From NCBI RefSeq assembly GCF_009469595.2, contig NZ_SSXV01000010.1:82058-146057 (forward strand): a stretch of 64,000 bases of DNA, written 5' to 3'. The stretch is from Thauera sp. 2A1 (GTDB lineage: Bacteria; Pseudomonadota; Gammaproteobacteria; Burkholderiales; Rhodocyclaceae). The notes beneath the pieces were generated by a model. It was not told the DNA's origin, did not search any database, and saw nothing but the letters and a program-made list of their open reading frames with translations. A program made the translations under genes and the position numbers. This document shows, piece by piece, positions 7,252 through 16,013 of the stretch (position 1 is its first letter; each line of letters opens with the position of its first letter).

Positions 7252-8601
7252 ATGCTGCTTCCCCTTCCGGACTTCTCCGGCAGCCGCGTGCTCGTCGTCG
7301 GCGACGTCATGCTCGACCGCTACTGGCACGGCGCCACCTCGCGCATCTCGCCGGAGGCCCCGGTGCCGGTGGTGCGCGTGGGCGAGGACGAAGTGCGCGC
7401 CGGCGGCGCCGGCAACGTGGCGCTCAACGCCACCGCGCTGGGCGCCCGCACCACCGTGGTCGGCCTGGTGGGCGAGGACGAAGCAGGCCGCCTGCTCGCC
7501 GCACGGCTCGAGGCGCAGCAGGTACGCTGCAGGCTGCAGACGGTGTCGGATGCACCGACGATCACCAAGCTGCGGGTGATCAGCCGCCACCAGCAACTGA
7601 TCCGGCTCGATTTCGAGCAGACCTTCGCCGCGCAACATGCCGGCCTGATGGAAGCGGCGGTGGCCGAGTTGCTCACCGAAGCCGACGTGCTGATCCTGTC
7701 CGACTACGCCAAGGGCACGCTCGCCGGCGTGCAGGTGCTGATCGCGCAGGCACGGACGCAGGGCGTGCCGGTGGTGGTCGACCCCAAAGGTGCCGATTTT
7801 TCCCGTTACCGCGGCGCCACCCTGGTGAAGCCCAACCTTGCCGAGTTCGAGGCCATCGTCGGCCCCTGCGCCGACGATGCGACGCTGATCGCGCGCGGCG
7901 AAGCCCTGCGTGCCGAACTCGAGCTCGACGCGCTGCTGATCACCCGCGGCGAGCGCGGCATGACGCTGCTGCGACGCAACGCGACGCCCTTCCAGTTACC
8001 CACCCGCGCGCGCGAAGTGTTCGACGTCACCGGCGCGGGCGACACGGTGTCGGCGGCGCTGGGCTGCGGCATCGCCGCCGGGCTGTCGCTGGCCGACGCC
8101 ACCGCGCTGGCCAACCTCGCCGCCGGCATCGTCGTCGGCAAGCTGGGCACCGCCACCGCCACGGTGGATGAGGTACGAGCCGAGATGGAGCGCCACGCAC
8201 CGCTGCCGCAGGGCGTGGTGAGCGCGGGCGCGATCGCCACGGTGCGCGAGCGCGCCCGCGCGGCCGGCGAGGCGGTGGTCGCCACGCTCGCCCCCGCGGC
8301 CATCGACGGTGGCGCGCTCGATTTTCTCGACGCCGCGCGCGCGCTCGGCGACCGCCTGGTGGTGATCGCGCCCGCCGCGGCCGACGGTTCGCCACATGCG
8401 TTGCTGCCGCTGCTGGCGGCGCTGCGCATGGTGGATTGGGTGGTGCCGGCCACCGCGGACGGATGCGACGCGCTGGTCGATGCGATCGCGCCCGACGCCT
8501 TCGCCTGCCGCGCCGGCCAGCCCGCCGGCATCACCGCAGACACGCTCGCGCGCCTGCCGGCGGTGCAAAACATCCCCTTCACCGTCGACAAGGCGAAATG
8601 A
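7252..8601 (+). CDS. rfaE1: Heptose 7-phosphate kinase (RfaE domain I) with a degenerate nucleotidyltransferase-like C-terminus
   Basis: Residues 1 to about 325 are a PfkB-type kinase matching the HldE/RfaE kinase domain: VVGDVMLDRYWHG, GGAGNVALNA (51-60), VDPKGADFSRYRGATLVKPN and the ATP/catalytic signature DVTGAGDT (258-265). This domain makes D-glycero-beta-D-manno-heptose 1,7-bisphosphate for LPS core. The last ~125 residues align with the adenylyltransferase half of bifunctional HldE (FLDAARALGDRLVV; MVDWVVP), but the catalytic HxGH box is replaced by DGGA around residues 352-355, and the KxxGPxRP region is lost. The second activity is therefore predicted absent and would need a separate HldC/RfaE2. 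The stop overlaps the next start (ATGA). Confidence 0.9.
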   Translation: MLLPLPDFSGSRVLVVGDVMLDRYWHGATSRISPEAPVPVVRVGEDEVRAGGAGNVALNATALGARTTVVGLVGEDEAGRLLAARLEAQQVRCRLQTVSDAPTITKLRVISRHQQLIRLDFEQTFAAQHAGLMEAAVAELLTEADVLILSDYAKGTLAGVQVLIAQARTQGVPVVVDPKGADFSRYRGATLVKPNLAEFEAIVGPCADDATLIARGEALRAELELDALLITRGERGMTLLRRNATPFQLPTRAREVFDVTGAGDTVSAALGCGIAAGLSLADATALANLAAGIVVGKLGTATATVDEVRAEMERHAPLPQGVVSAGAIATVRERARAAGEAVVATLAPAAIDGGALDFLDAARALGDRLVVIAPAAADGSPHALLPLLAALRMVDWVVPATADGCDALVDAIAPDAFACRAGQPAGITADTLARLPAVQNIPFTVDKAK

Positions 8602-9266
8602 CCAGACCGGACCCCCTCAAGACGCCAGGCGGCCGGCTCAAGGCCTGGCTCGACATGCACCTGGTCGACCACGGCTTCATCCGGGCCGTCTACAACAACT
8701 TCTACCACCTGGGCGGTGGAATGTACCGTTGCAGCCAGCCCAGCCCGGCACAGATCCGCAAGTACCAGCGCAAGTACGGCATTCGCAGCATCATCAACCT
8801 GCGCGGCGAAAACGACTTCGGCACCTACCATTACGAAAAGGATATCTGCCGCAAGCTGGGCATCGCCCTCCACGACACCAAGCTTTATTCACGCAATGCC
8901 CCGCGGGTGCAGGAGATCAAGGCGCTCGGCGCGCTGTTCGAACAGATCGAGTATCCGGCCCTGATGCATTGCAAATCTGGCGCGGATCGCGCCGGACTGG
9001 GTGCGGCCCTTTACCGCATCCTTCATCTCGGCCACCCGGTGGCCGATGCAGCAGCGGAGCTCAACTGGCGCTACGGGCACTTCAAGAAGGCCCGCACGGG
9101 GGTTCTCGACTTCTTCTTCGCCTCTTACCTCGCCGAGACGGCCAGCGCCCCGGTCGACTTCCTGACCTGGCTGGAAACCCGCTACGACGCCGACGCCCTG
9201 CATGCCAAGTTCCGCGCCGAAGGCTGGTCCAGCCTGCTGGTCGACAAGGTGCTGCACCGGGAATGA
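8598..9266 (+). CDS. Dual-specificity/tyrosine-type phosphatase family protein
   Basis: A 222-residue protein with a Cx5R phosphatase loop, HCKSGADRAG, with Cys125 as nucleophile and Arg131 as phosphate binder. The N-terminal half has the QPSPAQIRKYQRKYGIRSIINLRGEN pattern common to bacterial DSP-like enzymes, and an acidic loop lies ahead of the active site. It overlaps the heptose kinase gene by 4 bases upstream and msbA by 4 bases downstream, so all three are translationally coupled. Position suggests a role in LPS or lipid A metabolism or its control; the substrate (phosphoprotein, phospholipid or sugar phosphate) cannot be told from sequence. Confidence 0.85.
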   Translation: MTRPDPLKTPGGRLKAWLDMHLVDHGFIRAVYNNFYHLGGGMYRCSQPSPAQIRKYQRKYGIRSIINLRGENDFGTYHYEKDICRKLGIALHDTKLYSRNAPRVQEIKALGALFEQIEYPALMHCKSGADRAGLGAALYRILHLGHPVADAAAELNWRYGHFKKARTGVLDFFFASYLAETASAPVDFLTWLETRYDADALHAKFRAEGWSSLLVDKVLHRE

Positions 9267-11014
9267 AGGCCTCGATCCAGCTCTACCGCCGCCTGCTCGG
9301 CTCGCTCAAACCCTACTACAAGGTCGTCGCGCTGTCGCTGCTGGCGATGGTGGCTGCCGCGTCGCTGGAGCCGGTGCTGCCGGCGCTGCTCAAGCCGCTG
9401 GTCGACGAGAGCCTGATCGGCAAGAGCGCCACCGCGCAGTGGCAGGTGCCGCTGTTCCTGATGCTCGCCTTCCTCGGCAAGGGGATCGCCGAGTACGCCG
9501 CCAGCGTCTCGAGCCAGTGGATCGCCAACAAGGCGATCACCGACTTGCGCCAGCAGGTGTTCCGCCACCAGATGCACCTGCCGATGTCGGTGCATCAGGC
9601 CGAGGCCGGCGGGCGCATGCTGTCGCGCATCCTGTACGACATCCCGCAGGTCGGCTCGGCGCTCTCCAACGCCTGGATCATCATCATCCGCGACTCGCTG
9701 ATCATCGTCGGCCTCACCGGCTACCTGATCTACACCGCCTGGCAGCTCACGCTGCTGATCGTCGCCATCGCACCGGTGGTGGCCTGGCTGATCCGCGTCG
9801 CCAGCCGCAAGCTGCGCGGCTCCAATCGCGCCATGCAGGAAACCACCGGGCACATGACCGGCGCGGTGGAGGAATCGCTCACCGGCATCCGCGAGATCAA
9901 GCTCTTCGGCGCGCACGAGCATGAGGACCGCAGGTTCGCCGTCATTTCCGAGCGCCTGCGCCAGCAGACGATGCGCACGGTGCGCGTGTCGTCTGCCAAC
10001 GTGCCGCTGGTGCAGGTCCTCGCCGCTGCAGCCGTATCGGCGGTGATCTGGACGGCCTCGGCGCTGTCCGCGGAAAACAAGCTCACGCCCGGCGAATTCG
10101 TGTCCTTCGTCACCGCGATGTCGATGCTGTTCGAGCCGATCCGCCGCCTGACCAACATCAACTCGGTGATACAGCGCGGCCTGGCCGGCGCGCAGAGCAT
10201 CTTCGAACTGCTCGACACCCCGCCCGAGCCCGACACCACGTCCGCCGACCGTCCCGCCGCGCGCGGCGAACTGCGCTTCGAGCAACTGAGCTTCAGCTAC
10301 CCGGCGCAGGACGGCCGGGCGCTCGACGGCTTCGAGCTGGCGATCCGCCCCGGCGAGACGGTGGCGCTGGTGGGCGCCTCGGGCAGCGGCAAGACCACGC
10401 TGGTCAACCTGATCACCCGCTTCTTCGAGCCCACGCAAGGCCGCATCCTGCTCGACGGCGAGCCGCTTGGCACCCTGCCACTGGGCTGGCTGCGCAGCCA
10501 GATCGGCTGGGTCGGCCAGCAGGTGGTTCTGTTCGACGACACGCTGGCTGCCAACATCGCCTACGGCCGCCCGCAAGTGCCGCTCGCCGACATCGAGCGC
10601 GCCGCCCGCGCTGCACATGCCTGGGAGTTCATCGCCAAGCTGCCCGACGGCCTGCAGACCCGCGTCGGCCCCAACGGCAGCCAGCTCTCCGGCGGCCAGC
10701 GCCAGCGCGTCGCCATCGCCCGCGCCTTCCTGAAGGACGCCCCCATCCTGCTGTTGGACGAAGCCACCTCGGCGCTCGACAACGAGTCAGAGCGCGCGGT
10801 GAAGGACGCGCTCGACACCCTGCGGAAGAACCGCACCGTGATCGTCATTGCCCACCGCCTGTCCACCATCCGCGACGCCGACCGCATCGTGGTGATGGAG
10901 CGCGGGCGCATCGTGGAGGTCGGTACGCATGCCGAACTGGCCGCGGCCGATGGGGCGTATGCGCGGCTGTTGGCGAGTGGCAGCGAGATTGCGGTGGATG
11001 ATGCGCTCCAATAA
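9263..11014 (+). CDS. msbA: Lipid A export ATP-binding/permease protein MsbA
   Basis: A 583-residue half-transporter: six transmembrane helices in the first ~310 residues followed by an ABC ATPase domain. It has Walker A GASGSGKTT around residue 372-380, a Q-loop (GWVGQQVVLFDDT), signature LSGGQRQR around 475-482, Walker B ILLLDEATSA near 496-505, and the H-loop VIAHRLSTI. Domain order and length match MsbA, which flips core-lipid A across the inner membrane. The ATG at 9263 overlaps the stop of the phosphatase gene (ATGA). Its linkage to the heptose kinase gene strengthens the lipid A reading over a drug exporter. Confidence 0.92.
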   Translation: MKASIQLYRRLLGSLKPYYKVVALSLLAMVAAASLEPVLPALLKPLVDESLIGKSATAQWQVPLFLMLAFLGKGIAEYAASVSSQWIANKAITDLRQQVFRHQMHLPMSVHQAEAGGRMLSRILYDIPQVGSALSNAWIIIIRDSLIIVGLTGYLIYTAWQLTLLIVAIAPVVAWLIRVASRKLRGSNRAMQETTGHMTGAVEESLTGIREIKLFGAHEHEDRRFAVISERLRQQTMRTVRVSSANVPLVQVLAAAAVSAVIWTASALSAENKLTPGEFVSFVTAMSMLFEPIRRLTNINSVIQRGLAGAQSIFELLDTPPEPDTTSADRPAARGELRFEQLSFSYPAQDGRALDGFELAIRPGETVALVGASGSGKTTLVNLITRFFEPTQGRILLDGEPLGTLPLGWLRSQIGWVGQQVVLFDDTLAANIAYGRPQVPLADIERAARAAHAWEFIAKLPDGLQTRVGPNGSQLSGGQRQRVAIARAFLKDAPILLLDEATSALDNESERAVKDALDTLRKNRTVIVIAHRLSTIRDADRIVVMERGRIVEVGTHAELAAADGAYARLLASGSEIAVDDALQ

Positions 11015-11041
11015 ACGTCAATTCGGGACGCTTACCGGAAA

Positions 11042-11113
11042 CCCGTAGGGCCGGCTTCAGCCGGCCAATCGACCGTCGCGCCGGACCGCCGGTCGGCTGA
11101 AGCCGACCCTACG
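11042..11113. terminator. Long inverted repeat between convergent msbA and sulfotransferase genes
   Basis: The arms CCCGTAGGGCCGGCTTCAGCC (about 11042-11062) and GGCTGAAGCCGACCCTACG (about 11095-11113) pair around a GC-rich loop that holds a second small CCGG-rich hairpin. It sits between the ends of two convergent genes and could terminate both. The sequence differs from the GCGGGCTTGACCGCGA REP family and may be a second repeat family. Confidence 0.6.
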
Positions 11114-11139
11114 ATGCCTGGGGCGCTCGAATCGCTCGA

Positions 11140-11802
11140 TCAGGGCTCGTCGAACCGGTACCCGAAGATCCGGATGTCCGGCTCGAAGTGCTTCGCCACC
11201 ATCTCCGCCAGCTCGTCGGTGTAGTAGCTGCGGAAATCCTTCTGGCGGTCGGTCGCCTGGCGCTTGTGCAGCAGCTCGGGCGGCTTGATGCCGATGCGGC
11301 GGCAGGCTTCGTCGAAGTCCTCGGCCAGGTGCTCGTAGCGTCCCATGAAATCCACCAGCACCTTGCCGTGCAGGTCGATCACGTAGTCGCTCTGCAGCTC
11401 GATGCTGGTGTCCACATGGAACTGGTAGGGCCGCTCGGGATCGAGCTTCCAGCGGATGAACTGGTCGAAAGTCTCGATGTGGCTCATCAGGTGCGGCCGC
11501 TCGCGCCGGATGTGGTGGAACGAGCTCACCTGCAGGTCCCACGGGTTGCGCACGAAGACGAACTTGAAAAGATTGTCGAACGTCTCCGCCGGCAGCATCT
11601 CCTTCGCGGCGATGATCTTCGAATGGCGCGGAAACTTGATCCCCAGCCGGTGGCCGGACAGCGCCGACAGCCGCGAGCACAGGAACTGCACCGGATACCA
11701 GGGGTCGCGCAGGCGCAGCGGGCGCAGCGAGTCGCGCACCGAGGTGCCGCCCGTCTTGGCGATATGGACGAAGAGGAAGTTGTATTTCAGCGACAGCAGC
11801 AT
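11140..11802 (-). CDS. Sulfotransferase family 2-like protein
   Basis: A 220-residue protein with the PAPS 5'-phosphosulfate loop FVHIAKTGGTS (residues 12-21) and the 3'-phosphate-binding motif FVFVRNPWDLQVSSFHHI, as in carbohydrate sulfotransferases of the Sulfotransfer_2 family. It would move sulfate from PAPS to a hydroxyl of a glycan in the cytoplasm or at the inner membrane. Its start abuts the stop of the upstream GT4 gene with no gap, so it is the last gene of the leftward GT4-GT4-asnB-GT4 operon. This suggests that the glycan made here is sulfated. The acceptor is not predictable. Confidence 0.82.
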   Translation of the reverse strand: MLLSLKYNFLFVHIAKTGGTSVRDSLRPLRLRDPWYPVQFLCSRLSALSGHRLGIKFPRHSKIIAAKEMLPAETFDNLFKFVFVRNPWDLQVSSFHHIRRERPHLMSHIETFDQFIRWKLDPERPYQFHVDTSIELQSDYVIDLHGKVLVDFMGRYEHLAEDFDEACRRIGIKPPELLHKRQATDRQKDFRSYYTDELAEMVAKHFEPDIRIFGYRFDEP

Positions 11803-12936
11803 TCAGTCGGTTCCAGTGAGCCCGAGCGCGGCGAGATAGGCCTGCGCCGACGCGTCGCGATTGTAGGCCGCCACCGCGCGCTTCAGCTCGGCGGCGGGCA
11901 GCGGCGCGGCCAGCGTGCGCAGCATCGCCTCGCCCAGCGCCTCGGCGTCGCCGACCGGCACCAGCGGGCCGTAACGCCCGCCGTCCAGCACCTCGCGCGG
12001 GCCGCTCGGGCAGTCGGTCGCCACGCTGGGCGTACCCAGCGCCAGCGCCTCGGTCAGCACGTTGGGTGAGCCTTCCCAGGCGGAACTGAGCACGAAGAGA
12101 TCGGCCCGCGCCATCCACGCATAGGGATTGTGCGTGAAGCCTGGCAGCGCCACGTCGGCGGCGACGCCGAGTTCGGCGGCGAGCGCTTCCAGCCGCGCGC
12201 GATGGCGCCCGTCGCCGAGGATCACCAGCCGCGCCGGCCGCGCACGCCTCAGCGTCGCAAAGGCACGCACCAGGGTCGGGAAGTCCTTCTGCTCGGTCAG
12301 GCGGCCGGCACCCAGCACGAGCGGCACGGCGTGGTCGGCAAACCACGGATGCTCCACCGGCTGCGCCGCGAGTTCGCCCAGGCGCGGCGTCACCACCGGG
12401 TTGCGGATCACCTGCAGCCGCTCGCGCGGCAGGCCGGTGAGGCGGGCGGTGTCTTCCAGCACGCCTTCGGACACGCACACCACCCGCTCCACCGGCGGAT
12501 AGAACAGCCGCATCGGCGCCACGCGCAGCCAGCGCGCCAGCCCCGAACGCCCTTCGAGCGCCGCCGACAGGTTGGTGCCCAGCCGGCCGACGATGCGCAC
12601 CTTGCTGCCCGCCAGCCAGCGCGCCAGCACCGCGGCGCGGATGGCGCGATCCTTGGCGGCAAGCAGGGCCTCGGGCTTCGCCTCGCGCAGGTAGCGCGCC
12701 AGCGGCCGCACCGCCATGCCGCTGTGGCGCACGCCGAGGTCGATCAGCCGCACGCCTTCCGGCAAGGCCCCCAGATGCGCGCTGTCGGCGCGGATCGCCA
12801 GCAGGTCGACGGTGACTCCGCGCGCCGCGAAGCCTTCGACGAGGTTGAGCACCATGCGCTCGACGCCGCCTTCGCCGGAAAAGGAGATCAGCACCGCCAG
12901 GCGGGCACGCGAGCCAGGGCGAAGCGCGTCGTTCAC
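11803..12936 (-). CDS. GT4 family glycosyltransferase
   Basis: A 377-residue GT-B glycosyltransferase. The N-terminal part has FSGEGGVERMVLNLVEGFAARG (acceptor-side GGxE/R loop). The C-terminal part has LVLGAGRLTEQKDFPTLVRAF, the donor-site SSAWEGSPNVLTEALALGTP (E-x7-E motif) and ATDCPSGPREVL. It starts with GTG (12936) 3 bases after the asnB-like stop. The two GT4 genes at 14904 and 16010 share the same ATDCxSGPxEVL-type ending, so the three are paralogues that probably extend one glycan. Donor and acceptor sugars are unknown. Confidence 0.88.
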   Translation of the reverse strand: MNDALRPGSRARLAVLISFSGEGGVERMVLNLVEGFAARGVTVDLLAIRADSAHLGALPEGVRLIDLGVRHSGMAVRPLARYLREAKPEALLAAKDRAIRAAVLARWLAGSKVRIVGRLGTNLSAALEGRSGLARWLRVAPMRLFYPPVERVVCVSEGVLEDTARLTGLPRERLQVIRNPVVTPRLGELAAQPVEHPWFADHAVPLVLGAGRLTEQKDFPTLVRAFATLRRARPARLVILGDGRHRARLEALAAELGVAADVALPGFTHNPYAWMARADLFVLSSAWEGSPNVLTEALALGTPSVATDCPSGPREVLDGGRYGPLVPVGDAEALGEAMLRTLAAPLPAAELKRAVAAYNRDASAQAYLAALGLTGTD

Positions 12937-12939
12937 CGC

Positions 12940-14763
12940 TCAGGCACCCAGCAGCTCGAGCGGCTCGACGAGCGCCGGCGGCCGCGCGCCCTCGCCCTCG
13001 ATGAACATCCGGTGCCAAAGCGCGAACTGCAGCAAGGCGTACAGCAGCCGGGCGGCCGTGCGGTCCCTGCCATGCTGCCTGCGCACCAGCCGCGCCACTT
13101 CGTCCGCATTGAACCAGGCGCGAATGGCGGGCGAAGCGGCCAGCGCCCGGCCGAGCCGGGTCAGGAAGTCGCCGCTCAGCCAATTGTTGACCGGCACATG
13201 GAAGCCACGCTTCTTAGCCGAGATCTGCTCCTCGAGCACGTAGGGACGCGCCCACTCCTTCAGGAACACCTTGCCGCGCCGGTCGCTGACCTTGAGCTCG
13301 TCCGGCAGCGACAAGCCGAATTCGACGATGCGGTGATCGAGGAAGGGTACGCGCCCCTCCAGCCCCCAGGCCATCATCATGCGGTCTGCCTTCACCATCA
13401 GGTTGTCCGGCAGTGCGGTGAGGAGCTCGTCGTACTGCATGCGCTGCAGTGCCGACCAGCTCGGCGGGCTGGCCTCCCAGGCGTCGATGAACGGCTGGCG
13501 CACGCGCGTGAAGGCCTCCCGCAACTCCGCCCCGAGGAGCCGGCGACGCGCCCCGCGGTCCAGCGCGCCGCTGGTGCGAAACCCACCCGAGCCCGGCTGC
13601 AGCAGGTCCTTGACCCAGCGCTGCACGGCGGACTTGCGGAAGCGGCCGTAGCCGGCGAACACTTCGTCGCCCCCCTCGCCGGAGAAGACCACTTTCAGCT
13701 CGCCGACAGCGTGACGCGACAGCAGCGAGGTGGGGATGTTGGCGTAGTCGCGCATCAGGTCGTCCGCCGCCCAGACAGTGGCTGCCAGGTGCTGACGCAG
13801 CTCGTCGCCGCTCGGCCGGATCTCGGTGTGCAGGCTGCCATAGCGCCTGGCCATCTCCAGCGCCGGTGGCAGTTCGTCCTGCGTGCCGGTGCCGGGAAAG
13901 CCCACCGAGAAGGTGCGCACCGGCTGGTCGCCGTACTTCGTCAGCAGCGCCAGCAGCGTGCCTGAATCGACGCCGCCGGACAGGAACAGGCCGAAAGGCA
14001 CGTCGGCGCGCATGTGCTGGCGCATGACCGTTTCCATCAGCGGCGAGAACGCCTCCCTGGCCTCCTCGAGCGTCAAGCGCTGTGGCTGCACGTCGGAGGC
14101 CGACCAGTATTGCCAGCGGCGCACCAGGCGCCCATCCTCGAACAGCACCGCCTCGCCCGGCGCCAGGCGCTCGACGTCACTCAGGATCGTCGTGCGGCCG
14201 GAACTGAACTGATTGTGCAGGAACTGCACGAGGCCATCGGCATCGATCCCGACGCGCCCCTGCAGGGCCGGCAGCAACCCCTTCAGCTCGGAAGCGAACG
14301 CGTAGCCGTCAGGCAGTTTCGCCAGAAACAGCGGCTTGATGCCGAGCCGGTCGCGCGCCAGCAGCAGGCGCCGGCGCGGGCGGTCGTACAACGCGAAGGC
14401 GAACATGCCGAACAGGCGCTGCAGGCAGGCCTCGCCGTCGCGATCATAGGCGTGCAGGATGGTCTCGCTGTCGGAGCGCGTCTGGTAGTGGGCGCCATCA
14501 CGCTCGAATTCGGCACGCAGCTCGAGATCGTTGTAGATCTCGCCGTTCGCGACCAGGACCAGTTCGTCGCCGCGCGCGTAGAGCGGCTGGTGGCCATGCG
14601 CGAGGTCGATGATCGAAAGCCGCGTCTGCGCCAGACCGACGTCACCTTCGATGAAGTAGCCCCGGTCGTCCGGACCCCGATGCGCCAGCGCCGCGGCCAT
14701 GCGCTCGAGCACCTCCCGGTCCGCGGGCCGGTTCTTCGAAATGACGCCTGCGATGCCACACAT
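12940..14763 (-). CDS. asnB: Asparagine synthase (glutamine-hydrolysing)-like amidotransferase
   Basis: A 607-residue two-domain protein. The N-terminal Ntn glutaminase starts MCGIAGVI with Cys2 as nucleophile and continues with AHRGPDDRGYF and VANGEIYND. The synthetase domain has the PP-loop FLSGGVDSGTLL near residue 260 and SGEGGDEVFAGYGRF. The start at 14763 is fixed by the need for Cys2 after cleavage of Met; longer readings would destroy it. It is flanked by GT4 genes on the same strand, so beyond asparagine synthesis it may amidate a uronic acid or act in glycan modification, as AsnB-like proteins often do in polysaccharide clusters. Confidence 0.9.
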   Translation of the reverse strand: MCGIAGVISKNRPADREVLERMAAALAHRGPDDRGYFIEGDVGLAQTRLSIIDLAHGHQPLYARGDELVLVANGEIYNDLELRAEFERDGAHYQTRSDSETILHAYDRDGEACLQRLFGMFAFALYDRPRRRLLLARDRLGIKPLFLAKLPDGYAFASELKGLLPALQGRVGIDADGLVQFLHNQFSSGRTTILSDVERLAPGEAVLFEDGRLVRRWQYWSASDVQPQRLTLEEAREAFSPLMETVMRQHMRADVPFGLFLSGGVDSGTLLALLTKYGDQPVRTFSVGFPGTGTQDELPPALEMARRYGSLHTEIRPSGDELRQHLAATVWAADDLMRDYANIPTSLLSRHAVGELKVVFSGEGGDEVFAGYGRFRKSAVQRWVKDLLQPGSGGFRTSGALDRGARRRLLGAELREAFTRVRQPFIDAWEASPPSWSALQRMQYDELLTALPDNLMVKADRMMMAWGLEGRVPFLDHRIVEFGLSLPDELKVSDRRGKVFLKEWARPYVLEEQISAKKRGFHVPVNNWLSGDFLTRLGRALAASPAIRAWFNADEVARLVRRQHGRDRTAARLLYALLQFALWHRMFIEGEGARPPALVEPLELLGA

Positions 14764-14903
14764 AAGCCAACGGGCTCCAGAAGGGGGTTGAGGGAGACTC
14801 GGCGATCCGCGAACCGCCTCCCGGACGAGGGTCCCGTGCCTGCAGCCGGAAGGCGCGGAGTTTAGCATCGGCCCGCGCAGGCGAGCCCGTTCAGGTCGCA
14901 CGT

Positions 14904-16013
14904 TCAGGCCGCCCGAACCGGCAGGCCGAACGCCCCGAGATAGGCGTCGGTCGCCGCCGACACGGTATAGGGCTGGATGGCCGCCTTCAGCGTCGCCGCG
15001 GGCAGAGGCGCATCCAGGGTTTCGGCCATCGCCCGTTTCAGCCCCTCGGCATCGTCGACCGCGACCAGTCTGCCGTAGCGGCCACCCTGGAGCACCTCCG
15101 CCGGGCCGCTCGGGCAATCGGTCGAAACCACCGGCGTGCCGGCAGCCATGGCCTCGATCAGCACGAAACCGAGCCCTTCCCAGCGCGAGGTCATCGCAAA
15201 CAGGCTCGCGTGGGCCATGTAGGCGTAAGGGTTGTCGACGAAGCCGGGCAACGCGAAGGCGTCCGCAACGCCCAGCTCCGCGGCGAGGTCGATCAGGTGC
15301 TGACGCCAGTTGCCCTTGCCGAGGATCATCAGCCGGCACGGCCGCTCCCTGCGCAGCAAGGCAAACGCGCGCAGCAGCACGTCGAAGCCCTTGCGCTCGC
15401 ACAACTCGCCGACACCCAGGATCAGCGGCGGCTCGCCCGGCTGCAGCCAGGGGTGGTCGGGCCGCGCGAACTCCCGCTGCAGGAATTCGTCGGGCACCAC
15501 CGGGCTCGCGACCGGGAGGATGTGCGCACGCGCGAGGCCGGTGTAGGCCGCCATGTCGTCGGCCACGCCGGTCGAAGTCACGATGACCCGATCGGCAAAG
15601 CCATACAGCTTGCCCATCGAATTGCGCTGGAGCCAGCGCTCGAATGCGCCGCGATGGGCGAGATCGATTGAGATCGTCGTGCCGGAGCTGAACACCAGCC
15701 GCGTGTCGCTGCCGGCCAGCCACTTCGCCGCCAGGGCGGTGCGATTCACGCGGTCCTTGTCGCTCAGCAGCACGGCGGGGCGGTTCGCCCTTAAATAGCG
15801 AGCGACCGCGAACACTGCGGTGTAGGTATGTCGCGTGCCCAGATCCAGCACGCGGAAGCGCGGATGCTCGAAGCGGATGTCGGGCCCATGGCGGCGCACC
15901 TTGAGCAGATCGACCGTGTAGCCACGGCCGACGAGTTCCGGCACCAGGTGCTTCATCGCCCGGTCAACGCCGCTGTGCCCGGAAGTCGAGGCGAAGATTG
16001 CGATCGTCGTCAT
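14904..16013 (-). CDS. GT4 family glycosyltransferase
   Basis: A 369-residue GT-B enzyme starting MTTIAIFASTSGHSGVDRAMKH. The C-terminal donor-binding half has LILGVGELCERKGFDVLLRAF, MILGKGNWRQHL and TSRWEGLGFVLIEAMAAGTPVVSTDCPSGPAEVL. The ATG at 16013 overlaps the stop of the upstream GT4 gene (ATGA), so the two are translationally coupled. It is followed by a 140-base gap before asnB. Related to the flanking GT4 genes; sugar specificity unknown. Confidence 0.88.
   Translation of the reverse strand: MTTIAIFASTSGHSGVDRAMKHLVPELVGRGYTVDLLKVRRHGPDIRFEHPRFRVLDLGTRHTYTAVFAVARYLRANRPAVLLSDKDRVNRTALAAKWLAGSDTRLVFSSGTTISIDLAHRGAFERWLQRNSMGKLYGFADRVIVTSTGVADDMAAYTGLARAHILPVASPVVPDEFLQREFARPDHPWLQPGEPPLILGVGELCERKGFDVLLRAFALLRRERPCRLMILGKGNWRQHLIDLAAELGVADAFALPGFVDNPYAYMAHASLFAMTSRWEGLGFVLIEAMAAGTPVVSTDCPSGPAEVLQGGRYGRLVAVDDAEGLKRAMAETLDAPLPAATLKAAIQPYTVSAATDAYLGAFGLPVRAA

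Noticed and set aside
6097..7638. 513-codon minus-strand open frame across the membrane glycosyltransferase and rfaE1
   Set aside because: Antisense shadow in very GC-rich DNA, with His/Arg/Gly-rich low-complexity translation.
14764..15723. N-terminal extension of the asnB frame at 12940
   Set aside because: Would destroy the required Cys2 and overlaps the real GT4 gene on the same strand in another frame.
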